DNA of 21,539 bases from IMG/VR virus record IMGVR_UViG_3300025082_000088, positions 1 to 21,539 of that record, one strand, 5' to 3'. Source of the stretch: a virus. The position numbers and the translations under genes are program-made. The notes beneath the pieces were generated by a model. The model did not search any database. It was not told the DNA's origin and was given only the letters and a program-made list of their open reading frames with translations. Numbering within the stretch: position 1 is the stretch's first letter; the number at the start of each line of letters is the position of its first letter. This document shows, piece after piece, positions 1 through 7,808 of the stretch.

Positions 1-1
1 G

Positions 2-112
2 GAAACGCTCCAGCAGCTTGACAAACAAGTTAGAACTACACTTGAAAATTTCGAGCTATCTGACAGGGATGAGAAGGTAGCACAACAAGAAGGTTGGATT
101 TCTGATGCCTAA
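2..112 (+). CDS. C-terminal fragment of an upstream virion gene (portal by position)
   Basis: An open frame enters from the left edge and ends at the TAA at 110-112, giving 36 residues that finish in QQEGWISDA. The fragment is hydrophilic and likely helical, with many Glu, Gln, Lys and Asp. It overlaps the start of the next gene by 8 bases, as expected for a translationally coupled late operon. In podoviruses the gene before the scaffold region is usually the portal, so that is the positional guess. The fragment carries no motif that proves it, and a terminase or another virion protein is equally possible. Confidence 0.6.
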   Translation, partial: ETLQQLDKQVRTTLENFELSDRDEKVAQQEGWISDA

Positions 113-3100
113 CTACCCCGTACCTTTTACAACTCTCCGTCCACACCCCTTTGCGGCTAGTGGCCCTAATATTAGTTTGGACCCTGATGACCCCATATCT
201 GATCCTGATATTGATGCCAAGGTTAAGGATAGGTTGGATGAGGTTTTTGGTGGGGATGTAGGGGCTGGTGATCCTGCTGGGTTTGATACTACTGATTTTA
301 CTTTCGGCAAGATTGTTGATATACCCACAAGTATTCCGGGGCTGATTGATAATATCTCAAGCACATTTAGTATGGACCCAAAAGCTTCTGTCGAAGCTAA
401 TGCTAAGGCTGCTATGGAGGGTAAGTTTGGCATTGGTAATTTTAATCTTGGTAAAATGAATAAAGAAGAGAAATCTTACTATGAACTATCACTTCAAAGG
501 GCACAGCAAGTTAAAGACAGAGATGCTGCTACGAGCGGTGCTAGCTTGGGGTTCGCCCCCGGAACTATTGGGGCAGCACATGCTAGAACCATCGCATTTG
601 GAGAAGACATTTCCCCTGATGCGTATGGTAATATTGGTACATATGGTAGTTATTCTTTACCTGGGACTAACTGGGGGTTGGGTATTAATGATGAAGATGT
701 TGTTGATTTAACCGAGGCTCAAGTAGAGACTATGACTGCTCATATGAAAGATGGAGTAGAAAAAAGTGCTGCTAGAGCATTAGCCGTTCAACAACCCGAG
801 CTGACGTTGATCGAGCCGAGGATGCCTTTGCCGAAGAGATCGCCAACGGCAGCAAAGGAAGAACACTCTCCTACACCTCCGCCACCTCCGCAGAGATCAG
901 GATCAATTACCCCTACCACCACTACAACCGCTGGCCCAACTGGTATTGCGGATGCTGCGGATGCTATGGCTGCTAATGCTGCTGCCGAAAGTGTTGAAGG
1001 TACTGAAGGTATGTTTGGGGACAGTCCGGGTGATTTTGATCCAACCTCCAGCCAAACCGGTCCCGGACTCTCCCCGTGGGCAAAAGGCGGGAAAGTAAAC
1101 TACCAAGAAGGTGGATGGGCTGGCTCAAATGATGGCTCGGCCGGAGGGTTCAGCCCTGTAGACAATATAAGGGCAATCTTCGACGCTACTGATAAAACCC
1201 TTACTAATGCGCAGATTAACGCCGCAATGAGAGCCATAACCCAGACAGAAGAAAAAGAAAAAGCAGAAGAAGAAGAAGCAAAATTGGAGAGTGAGCATGA
1301 AAAAGCAGCGCGCGAAGCTACCGAGGAGGATAGAGAGCGTAAGGGTACAGGGTATAAGTGGGATTTTATCCAACTACCGACTATGGATGAGCTAGAAGAA
1401 GCTGCCTATCTAGGTCGGAAGGCTGGCGAAGAACAGGAGGATCGCGCCCTTGCGCTCCAGGAGGCGTTACTAAAGGGGGTAGTTTTTGATCCCTACGGAG
1501 CAGCACCACCTGGTGTTACCTCTGGTGTCCCCGCAGGTAGCTCAAAAGGTATTGGGGCTGAGTATGGGCTGGATGATCCCGCTACCTCTGGTGTCCCCGC
1601 AGGTAGCTCATATGGTATTGAGGCTGAGTATGGGCTGAGTGATGCGGGAGCTGGGTCAGGTAATCCTGATGCATCTGTGGGTGGGGCAGGTGAAGGGACT
1701 TCTGGTGCTGGAGGAGAGGGTACTGCTAGTGCTGGTCCTGCTGGAAGTGATGCAGAAGCTGACGCTGGCGGACAACTACAACAAGGGGGGCTTATAAGTA
1801 CAGAATATCAAGACGGCGGTTTCGCCCCACCCCCAGAACCAGGGCCAGAAATGGGAGGGGGATTACCCCCAGAGTTGATGGGTATGTTGGCAGGGGAAGG
1901 TGGGCCACCCCAAGGCCCCCCAGAAGCTGGTATGCCCCCAGAGATGATGGGTGGGGAAGGGTTTGTAGAACAGCCACAACAACCCCCACCCCAGTCCATC
2001 CCAATTATTGTTGGAATGGTACGGGGTCCAGGCACTGAAGATAGTGACAGCATTCAGACAAGGGTTCCTGCAAACTCATATGTGGTCAATACCGACGCTG
2101 TTCAGACAGTGGGTATCAAGAAACTACAAAAGATGTTGGAGGAAGGGGCACAAGCTACTGGATGGCAACCTGACCCACAAGACCCCTCTCTTGAGGTTAT
2201 TAACGTGTCGGCTGGAGAGTTTGTCTTCCCTGGTCCATTTGTAGACTATTTTGGTGTAGAGACTTTTGATAAGATTAATGATAAGGGTTTTGCCCAGTCT
2301 GGTGCCACCCAGAAAAGACGGGAGCAAGGGCTTGAGGGGACTGGTGAGAGTATCCCAGAGGAAACCTTAACCCCAGACCAGATGCAGGAGATGGGGCAGC
2401 CCGCTGGTTTTTATGGGGGTGGGTATACAAAAGATAAATACCAAGATGGTGGTGTAAAAAAACCAGAAAATTTTGTAGAGGAAGAATTTCAAAGCTTTAT
2501 AAAGAAAACAAAGTGGTGGGATGAATATGTAAACAAATATGGGGAAGAACCAGACTTAAATACCAAACAGTATGACTATAGAGCAGCCTACATGGCTGGG
2601 GTTAAGCCAGGACTTGATTTAGAGACTGGGGAGCAACACTGGCCTAGTGATTACAAAAGTGGAGATCACCCCACGTTCTGGAAGGGTACTGGTCTGAATA
2701 TGGGTGGGTATTCTGGTAATCTAAAAAATAAACCACAAACAGACCTTTCAAAGGGTGGGTTTGCTACTGGTGGCAGCACTGACCCTATGCACAAAAAAAG
2801 CTATAACCCCAATTGGCAAGACCATCTTAAATTTAGAGAGGAAGCTAGGAAAGAACGTAGTAAACTCCCAATTGCCGAACAGATTAAAATGATGGGGGGT
2901 AGGCTTGAAGAAAACTTCTATGATGCCCTGAGTAGAGGTGCGTTTGATGACCAGGAAGAAGCTGAAGCTCTTGGGCGAGGTAATAAATTCAGGCGAGGTA
3001 ATAAATTCAGGGGCAACTTTAGCCCTGGCATCATGGAGTATGGCCCCGGGGCAGTCCCTCCCGGATTTATGGAGCCTAGGGATGTACCTTTAGAAAAACG

Positions 3101-3857
3101 CCAAAACTTGCTGGAGATTTTCTGGAGAAAGATAGTCCCCTTTATCGATGACGACGTAATGGAAAAACAACTTCAAGGCATTATCGATGGTAGATCTTAT
3201 AAGGATGGTGGAGAGGTAAAACACCAGAATGTATTCCAAGCGTTGGGCAACTGGGCGTATGGGTTTAAGGGCGTAAGTGGTAATTGGCCCAGCATTAAAG
3301 ATGCCGTTGACTTCATATTTGGCGGGGAAGAAGAGAAGCCAGCCCCCGTAAAAAAAAAGATGAGTGAAGTACCTGACCCACCCTTCATTCCAGAGGCAGA
3401 GGCAGACCCCGTAGAGTATAACCGCTCAACCTACAACAAGCTTCTGGGTGGAGCATCTGAAGAGGCCATTGACCATCTAACCGCTATGGCTATTGGAGAG
3501 GGTAGGAACCAAATAACAAGAGGCCACGGTACAGATGCTTTCAAAGGGCCAATCTGGGTAGCTTTAAATAGGGTGAGGGAACATCAAGTAGGTGATTTAA
3601 AGTTTAAGAAGAGTAAACACGTAGACCCGGTAATGGCAGTTATAACCAGTGGGGATTTCAAAGGTTACCATCTTAAGCATTTGAAGGACAAAGATTTTCA
3701 CAAGTACAGAAAATATGTAGTGGATGCTCTAAACACAGAGGTACATGAAGACCCCACAGAGGGAGCAACATCATTTTACAGCGGACCTACCCCCCCTTAC
3801 CATAAGGGTAAGACTGAAACAGTGAAGTTAGGGGACCACACATATATATGGGATTAG
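105..3857 (+). CDS. Giant composite virion protein with C-terminal SleB-type cell-wall hydrolase domain
   Basis: This 1250-residue protein looks modular. Residues about 255-275 are Pro/Thr-rich, 380-412 are a highly charged helix, and 472-515 hold two copies of a 22-residue repeat starting TSGVPAGSS. Residues 572-632 are Pro/Gly/Met-rich. Around 640-720 are two related motifs, RGPGTEDSDSI and SAGEFVF, of a type common in large marine phage proteins. Short Y-(Q/K)-(D/E)-G-G motifs occur at 333, 568, 779 and 1032. The last ~130 residues match the SleB/Hydrolase_2 layout: AIGEGRN with candidate catalytic Glu1132, ALNRV, DPTEGATSFY at 1216-1225, and a final GDHTYIW. That family cleaves peptidoglycan. 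The ATG at 105 has AGAAGG upstream. The protein probably belongs to the virion and acts during entry; this is inferred from size and position. The function of the first 1100 residues is unknown. Confidence 0.8.
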   Translation: MPNYPVPFTTLRPHPFAASGPNISLDPDDPISDPDIDAKVKDRLDEVFGGDVGAGDPAGFDTTDFTFGKIVDIPTSIPGLIDNISSTFSMDPKASVEANAKAAMEGKFGIGNFNLGKMNKEEKSYYELSLQRAQQVKDRDAATSGASLGFAPGTIGAAHARTIAFGEDISPDAYGNIGTYGSYSLPGTNWGLGINDEDVVDLTEAQVETMTAHMKDGVEKSAARALAVQQPELTLIEPRMPLPKRSPTAAKEEHSPTPPPPPQRSGSITPTTTTTAGPTGIADAADAMAANAAAESVEGTEGMFGDSPGDFDPTSSQTGPGLSPWAKGGKVNYQEGGWAGSNDGSAGGFSPVDNIRAIFDATDKTLTNAQINAAMRAITQTEEKEKAEEEEAKLESEHEKAAREATEEDRERKGTGYKWDFIQLPTMDELEEAAYLGRKAGEEQEDRALALQEALLKGVVFDPYGAAPPGVTSGVPAGSSKGIGAEYGLDDPATSGVPAGSSYGIEAEYGLSDAGAGSGNPDASVGGAGEGTSGAGGEGTASAGPAGSDAEADAGGQLQQGGLISTEYQDGGFAPPPEPGPEMGGGLPPELMGMLAGEGGPPQGPPEAGMPPEMMGGEGFVEQPQQPPPQSIPIIVGMVRGPGTEDSDSIQTRVPANSYVVNTDAVQTVGIKKLQKMLEEGAQATGWQPDPQDPSLEVINVSAGEFVFPGPFVDYFGVETFDKINDKGFAQSGATQKRREQGLEGTGESIPEETLTPDQMQEMGQPAGFYGGGYTKDKYQDGGVKKPENFVEEEFQSFIKKTKWWDEYVNKYGEEPDLNTKQYDYRAAYMAGVKPGLDLETGEQHWPSDYKSGDHPTFWKGTGLNMGGYSGNLKNKPQTDLSKGGFATGGSTDPMHKKSYNPNWQDHLKFREEARKERSKLPIAEQIKMMGGRLEENFYDALSRGAFDDQEEAEALGRGNKFRRGNKFRGNFSPGIMEYGPGAVPPGFMEPRDVPLEKRQNLLEIFWRKIVPFIDDDVMEKQLQGIIDGRSYKDGGEVKHQNVFQALGNWAYGFKGVSGNWPSIKDAVDFIFGGEEEKPAPVKKKMSEVPDPPFIPEAEADPVEYNRSTYNKLLGGASEEAIDHLTAMAIGEGRNQITRGHGTDAFKGPIWVALNRVREHQVGDLKFKKSKHVDPVMAVITSGDFKGYHLKHLKDKDFHKYRKYVVDALNTEVHEDPTEGATSFYSGPTPPYHKGKTETVKLGDHTYIWD
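1517..1643 (+). repeat. 66-bp in-frame tandem duplication (22-residue repeat)
   Basis: Two copies, offset by 66 bases, begin at 1517 and 1583. Both encode TSGVPAGSS followed by a GI.AEYGL segment. The DNA copies differ at only a few positions, so the duplication looks fairly recent. It expands a low-complexity Gly/Ala/Pro linker of the giant protein. Confidence 0.85.
2974..3009 (+). repeat. Perfect 18-bp tandem duplication
   Basis: Positions 2974-2991 and 2992-3009 are identical 18-base units, and the next bases (GG) begin a third. They are in frame and duplicate the basic hexapeptide RGNKFR. A perfect match suggests very recent slippage. Confidence 0.9.
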
Positions 3858-3858
3858 G

Positions 3859-4305
3859 ATGATTAACCCCCACCACTTCCGCATTTATGTAGTCAGACCC
3901 ACTCTTGTAATTATGGGGATGCACACACAAGCTGCTGAAAACTTACTGGTGGGTACTGCGATTACTGAGAGCCACTTAACCTTCCTGAAACAACACGGCC
4001 CCGGTCCAGCTTGTGGTGTTTATCAAATAGAGCCAACAACTGCCCAGGATGTCATGAGGTACGCCACTGAAAGACCACAGATACAGATACCACTCTACCA
4101 CGGTGAGTTGGAATATGTATTGAAGACTGACCTGGGTTTCCAGACACAAGTAGCCCGGTTAAAATATTGGATGCAGCCAGAGAAACTACCACATGAGGAT
4201 AATGTAATAGGTTTAGCACAATACTGGAAGACCTATTACAATACCCCCAAGGGGGCTGGCGAAGTAGAAGACTTCGTGTCTAAATATGAGCAGAATGCTT
4301 TGTAG
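3859..4305 (+). CDS. Lysozyme/lytic-transglycosylase-like peptidoglycan hydrolase
   Basis: The protein has 148 residues. It shows the pattern of a stand-alone lysozyme-fold family found in many marine phages. The N-terminal segment FRIYVVRPTL is followed by a helix carrying GTAITESHL, where Glu37 is the likely catalytic acid. Next come PACGVYQIEP at 50-59, equivalent to the G-x-x-Q-I-x-P strand of SLT enzymes, and a C-terminal YWKTYYNTPKG block. Such enzymes cleave the glycan strand of peptidoglycan. The ATG follows the previous stop codon after one base, with TTAGG immediately upstream, so translation is probably coupled to the giant protein. I kept this start because residues 7-16 belong to the family pattern. 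There is no signal peptide, which favours a virion-borne or internal enzyme over an exported endolysin, although a lysis role through a separate holin remains possible. Confidence 0.8.
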   Translation: MINPHHFRIYVVRPTLVIMGMHTQAAENLLVGTAITESHLTFLKQHGPGPACGVYQIEPTTAQDVMRYATERPQIQIPLYHGELEYVLKTDLGFQTQVARLKYWMQPEKLPHEDNVIGLAQYWKTYYNTPKGAGEVEDFVSKYEQNAL

Positions 4306-4418
4306 TTACAACAAATAGAGTGAGGCTACCCAGAAATTTAATCATGAATATTCTGGCCCCTTGAGTAGCTTCAAACTAGCCACCCACATTTTTGTGGCCC
4401 TAATTTGAAGGAGATAAT
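4306..4418 (+). promoter_or_regulatory. Leader of the scaffold-capsid operon with two small hairpins
   Basis: This 113-base non-coding stretch is the longest gap in the window. It holds a 6-bp stem (4330-4335 with 4351-4356, CCAGAA/TTCTGG) and a compact hairpin (4384-4388 with 4393-4397, CCACA/TGTGG, TTTT loop). A strong ribosome binding site, GAAGGAG, follows at 4407-4413. I see no convincing sigma70 boxes. The gap sits exactly before the most highly expressed virion genes, so a late promoter or mRNA processing site is plausible but unproven. Confidence 0.35.
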
Positions 4419-5261
4419 ATGATGCCTACCACTAATGAGGAGACTGTCACCCCGGAAGATACTCTCTATCGTAACAAATACCGTGAAGGTTTGTATGATA
4501 GCGACCCTGCCGAGGATCCAGAACCTGAAGAGGACCCTGATGAAGAGGGTGAGAGCTTCACAACCACTCCTGAACAGGTTGCGGATACAACGGACTGGAA
4601 GAAGCGTTATGGCGATCTCAAGTCCTACCATGACAAAAAGTTAAACGAGGTCAAAGCTGAACAAGAGCAATTCAAGGCTGAAGTGAGTGCTGCTGCTAGG
4701 CAAGCCCCACAAAAGACCAACGAAGAGCTTGAAGAGTTTAGGTCCGAATATCCAGATGTCATGGAGATTGTAGAGACAGTAGCCGAAAAGAAGGCACAGG
4801 AACGTGCTGCTACCCTAACTGCTGAAGTTGCCGAACTGCAACAGAAGAACAGGGGGCAAGAGGCACAGACCGCTTACCAAGAACTGTTGAATACACACAC
4901 AGACTTTGATGAGTTGCGTGAGGATAAAAACTTCCTGGGGTGGTTAAACGCCCAACCCGAAGAAATTTCGGACGCAATCTTCAAAAACAACACAAATGTC
5001 ATGTGGGCATCCCGTGTTGTGGATATGTATAAAGCAGAGGTAGGCATTAAAAAGTCCGACAAACCCAAGAGGACTAAGAACCAAAGAAACCGCGATGCCG
5101 CCACTTCTGTTGGGTCTAAAAGATCAACACCCTTGAAAACAGATGACGGTAAACGCATTTGGAAACTATCAGAAATCAGGTCCCTCAAAGGGGCAGAGTT
5201 TGAGAAGCATGAGGCTGAAATAGACGCTGCCGTTGAAGAGGGCCGGATTGTTGATGATTAA
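4419..5261 (+). CDS. Scaffolding (capsid assembly) protein
   Basis: The protein has 280 residues and lies directly upstream of the major capsid gene. The N-terminal ~50 residues are strongly acidic (runs of E, D and P). The middle, about 58-145, is a long Glu/Lys/Gln-rich helix with coiled-coil character. A segment resembling NTHTDFDELREDKNFLGWL follows, then a very basic stretch (KPKRTKNQRNR), and last a helix ending in EAEIDAAVEEGRIVDD. This acidic-helical-basic layout, with the AEIDAA.EEGRI ending, is typical of podovirus scaffolds, which guide coat assembly and leave before DNA packaging. Two starts are possible, at 4419 and 4422, 5 and 8 bases from the GAAGGAG; the later one has slightly more usual spacing. 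No protease motif is visible. Confidence 0.85.
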   Translation: MMPTTNEETVTPEDTLYRNKYREGLYDSDPAEDPEPEEDPDEEGESFTTTPEQVADTTDWKKRYGDLKSYHDKKLNEVKAEQEQFKAEVSAAARQAPQKTNEELEEFRSEYPDVMEIVETVAEKKAQERAATLTAEVAELQQKNRGQEAQTAYQELLNTHTDFDELREDKNFLGWLNAQPEEISDAIFKNNTNVMWASRVVDMYKAEVGIKKSDKPKRTKNQRNRDAATSVGSKRSTPLKTDDGKRIWKLSEIRSLKGAEFEKHEAEIDAAVEEGRIVDD

Positions 5262-5279
5262 ACACATGAGGTACACAAA

Positions 5280-6185
5280 ATGGCCGTAGTTGCTAAAGCT
5301 GCTGGCTGGGGAAACCTCAACACTGGTAACTGGGTTCCAGAAATTTGGTCCCAGAAGGTGCTTAAATTCTTCCGTCGCGCAAGTGTTGTGGAAGATGTTA
5401 CAAACACCGATTATGCCGGTGAGATTTCCTCGTTTGGTGATAAGGTAAATATCATCAAGGAGCCAGCAATCACCGTGGCCGCTTATGCTCGTGGGCAGAA
5501 GCTAACCACGCAAGACCTAGCAGACGATGAGATTGAGATGCAGGTGGATAAGGCAAATGCCTTCCAGTTTAAGGTGGATGACATTGAAGAGCGTCAGTCA
5601 CATGTAAATTGGCAAGCCCTCTCAACCTCCAGTGGCGCCTACAAGCTCAAGGACACTTTTGATAGTGAAGTTCTTGAATACATGCGCCAGAACGCTCTTG
5701 CCGCCAACTATTATGGTTCAACTGGTTCTCCCATTGATACCGGCTTCTCCGCTGGTGAGGTAGACCCCCTAACCGTAATGGCACGGCTACAGCGCCTGCT
5801 TGACGATCAGGATGTTCCTGAAGAGAACCGTTTCTTTGTAGCGGCTCCTATCTTTTGGGAACAGATGTCTGATGTCAACAGTAAAATCCTTCCTGTTGAG
5901 GTTACTGGTGACAACCAGTCCCCCCTACGGAATGGTCGGGTATTTGATGGTCTTATCCGTGGCTTCCGCTGCTACAAGACCAACAATGCGCCTAAGTCTG
6001 GTTCCACTTGGTATGCTAGTGTTGCTGGCCACATGTCCAGTACCGCAACTGCCAGTCAGATTGCCAAGACTGAAGCTTTCCGTGACCCCGATAGTTTCGC
6101 GGATATCGTCCGTGGCCTACACCTTTATGGTCGTAAGGTCATTCGCCCCGAAGCCCTTGCCGTTGCTTACGTCAGCATCGACTAG
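5280..6185 (+). CDS. Major capsid protein (HK97-fold coat)
   Basis: The protein has 301 residues and forms the icosahedral shell. Recognisable features are GDKVNIIKEPAITV at 53-66, VDKANAFQFKVDDIEERQ at 89-106, and a C-terminal block FRDPDSFADIVRGLHLYG with a following YGRKVIRPEAL. These are usual in the P22/T7-like coat proteins of marine phages, and the length of about 300 fits. The start at 5280 has GAGGT about 10 bases upstream. The gene is compact and rich in GTT, GCT and CGT codons, consistent with high expression. No N-terminal delta domain is seen, in line with a separate scaffold gene just before it. Confidence 0.88.
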   Translation: MAVVAKAAGWGNLNTGNWVPEIWSQKVLKFFRRASVVEDVTNTDYAGEISSFGDKVNIIKEPAITVAAYARGQKLTTQDLADDEIEMQVDKANAFQFKVDDIEERQSHVNWQALSTSSGAYKLKDTFDSEVLEYMRQNALAANYYGSTGSPIDTGFSAGEVDPLTVMARLQRLLDDQDVPEENRFFVAAPIFWEQMSDVNSKILPVEVTGDNQSPLRNGRVFDGLIRGFRCYKTNNAPKSGSTWYASVAGHMSSTATASQIAKTEAFRDPDSFADIVRGLHLYGRKVIRPEALAVAYVSID

Positions 6186-6209
6186 TTATCATAAGAAAGG
6201 AATAAAATT

Positions 6210-6677
6210 ATGGCTACTTATGATATGACGCTGGGTGCAGAGGCTGGTGGACATGCTGCTACAAACCGCTTCCCCTATCTGATGGAGAACACCATTAACG
6301 TGGGCCTCATCAATAGTTCTGCGGGCGTGGCTGCGTCTGACGTTCTTCAGGCCATCGCAGTTCCCAAGGAGACTTTGATCTTGGCTGCTGGTCTTGAGGT
6401 TCTAACTGCATTCACCTCAGATGGCACCCCAACTCTAGACTTGGATGGTGCCGGTCAAGCTGCTAACGGTTGGGCTGCTGCTTTGGATAGTACGTCTGCG
6501 GGTTACAGTACTGCTGTTTCCCCTTCTGCTACCAATCAGCGCGTTATGGTTACGGCTACCACTGGTGATACTATTGATATTACCGTGAACACCGCAGCTG
6601 CTACCGCTGGTCTTGTTCGCATCTGGGCTGTCCTGTTGGATGTGTCTGGTCACCGCGAGACTGCTACCAACTCCTAG
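6210..6677 (+). CDS. Small structural protein downstream of capsid (decoration-type)
   Basis: The protein has 155 residues and is rich in Ala, Thr, Val, Gly and Ser with little charge, as in beta-sandwich virion proteins. It carries ENTINVGLINSSAGVAASD near residues 27-45 and a PKETLILAAGLEVLTA strand region, a pattern I associate with proteins encoded directly after the coat gene in many marine podoviruses. Position, size and composition suggest a head decoration or surface protein, but the exact role is not shown. AAAGGA lies 8-9 bases before the ATG. The gene ends just before a strong stem-loop. Confidence 0.6.
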   Translation: MATYDMTLGAEAGGHAATNRFPYLMENTINVGLINSSAGVAASDVLQAIAVPKETLILAAGLEVLTAFTSDGTPTLDLDGAGQAANGWAAALDSTSAGYSTAVSPSATNQRVMVTATTGDTIDITVNTAAATAGLVRIWAVLLDVSGHRETATNS

Positions 6678-6682
6678 CCACA

Positions 6683-6715
6683 ATATTGGGGGGGTCTTTA
6701 TGGCTCCCCCAGTAT
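6683..6715 (+). terminator. Strong stem-loop after the capsid gene block
   Basis: Bases 6683-6694 pair with 6704-6715 in a 12-bp stem containing a run of seven G against CTCCCCC, with two G-U pairs and a 9-base loop. It lies 6 bases after the stop codon at 6675-6677. No U tract follows (the next bases are CCTCTAATG), so it is not a canonical intrinsic terminator. T7 places its late terminator after the capsid gene, so a partial terminator or an mRNA-stabilising or processing hairpin is likely. Confidence 0.65.
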
Positions 6716-6740
6716 CCTCTAATGACCATAAGGACTTGTA

Positions 6741-7808
6741 ATGGCTACTACAGTGACCTTTTTGACACTGGTGAATGATGTTCTCCGAGAGTTGAACGAG
6801 GTGGAGATTACTGATGTCTCGACTACTAGTGGCTTTACAAAATATGTTAACACGGCAGTCAACCGTGCCGTCCGTGATATATACAATGAAGAGATTGAGT
6901 GGCCGTTTGCTGTTCAAACTCAAAATGATTCAACTGTTGTTGGCCAACAAGACTACGACCTCCCGTCTTCATACCGCCAAATTGATTGGGAGAGTTTCTT
7001 TCTCTATTCTACAGACCTTGCTACTAATGGTGCTTTTGCTTCATCTATTACCTCTTGGACTGATAATTCTAGTGACACTGGTAGTTTTACTCACACTACT
7101 GATGGTAATGGTCGTGCTAGGCTAGCTGGTGGGGCTTCTGGTGTGGGGGCTATGGAACAGTCAATATCCACTGTTGAGAACAAAAGGTATGTTCTTGATT
7201 TTAGGATTGTAGGTGGGACAGTTAATTTACAAGTGGGTACTAGCACAGGTGCCCAAGACATTCAAAGTTCTACAGCATATACAGTTTCAGACTTGGGAGC
7301 TGGTGAGTTCCATCGTGTAGAGTTTTCCGCCACCTCCCAATGTTCATATATCCAATTTGCAAACTCTACAAATGCCAACCATGATGTTGACTTTCTCCAG
7401 GTGTTCTTCAAAGATGCACCTGTGAAACTTGAAAGTATGGACCTGGAAGAGTGGGAGAATACTAGACGGGCTGATGAGAAGTACCAAAGCCCAGCTAACT
7501 TCTCTACCCCTGACAGTGTTGTTAGGCGTCAGAATGACAAGTACTCCCTCAGCAACATTCCTGATAGTAGCCAGTACACTGTTGAATATAAATATTGGGT
7601 AATCCACACCGATGCCACTGTTAATGCCTCTACGGTGAGTATCCCAGACAGGTGGAAGGATGCCATCAGGGAGCGGGCACTTATGTACTGTTACAGGTTC
7701 AGGCAAGATATGGCAGCAGCCTCTGACAGTGAAACCAACTACAAGGATATTGTAGCAAGTATGAGGACTGAGTTAATCCAACGTCCACAAAACTTCCGGG
7801 CACGTTAA
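6741..7808 (+). CDS. Tail-tube A / head-completion adaptor-like protein with inserted beta-sandwich domain
   Basis: The protein has 355 residues. The two ends resemble the helical adaptor proteins (T7 gp11 / P22 gp4 type) that sit under the portal. The N-terminus is TFLTLVNDVLRELNEVE, then a helix with VNRAVRDIYNE and the strands QQDYDLPSSYRQIDWESFFL up to ~90. The C-terminus is KLESMDLEEWENTRR, YTVEYKYWV and the terminal helices IRERALMYCYRFRQD. Residues about 95-222 look foreign to that fold. They begin TNGAFASSITSWTDNSSD and are dominated by Ser, Thr, Gly and Asp with alternating strands, like carbohydrate-binding-type beta-sandwich modules. AAGGA at 6728-6732 supports the start. The stop and the next ATG overlap (TAATG). 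The adaptor assignment is moderately sure, the insert's ligand unknown. Confidence 0.75.
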   Translation: MATTVTFLTLVNDVLRELNEVEITDVSTTSGFTKYVNTAVNRAVRDIYNEEIEWPFAVQTQNDSTVVGQQDYDLPSSYRQIDWESFFLYSTDLATNGAFASSITSWTDNSSDTGSFTHTTDGNGRARLAGGASGVGAMEQSISTVENKRYVLDFRIVGGTVNLQVGTSTGAQDIQSSTAYTVSDLGAGEFHRVEFSATSQCSYIQFANSTNANHDVDFLQVFFKDAPVKLESMDLEEWENTRRADEKYQSPANFSTPDSVVRRQNDKYSLSNIPDSSQYTVEYKYWVIHTDATVNASTVSIPDRWKDAIRERALMYCYRFRQDMAAASDSETNYKDIVASMRTELIQRPQNFRAR

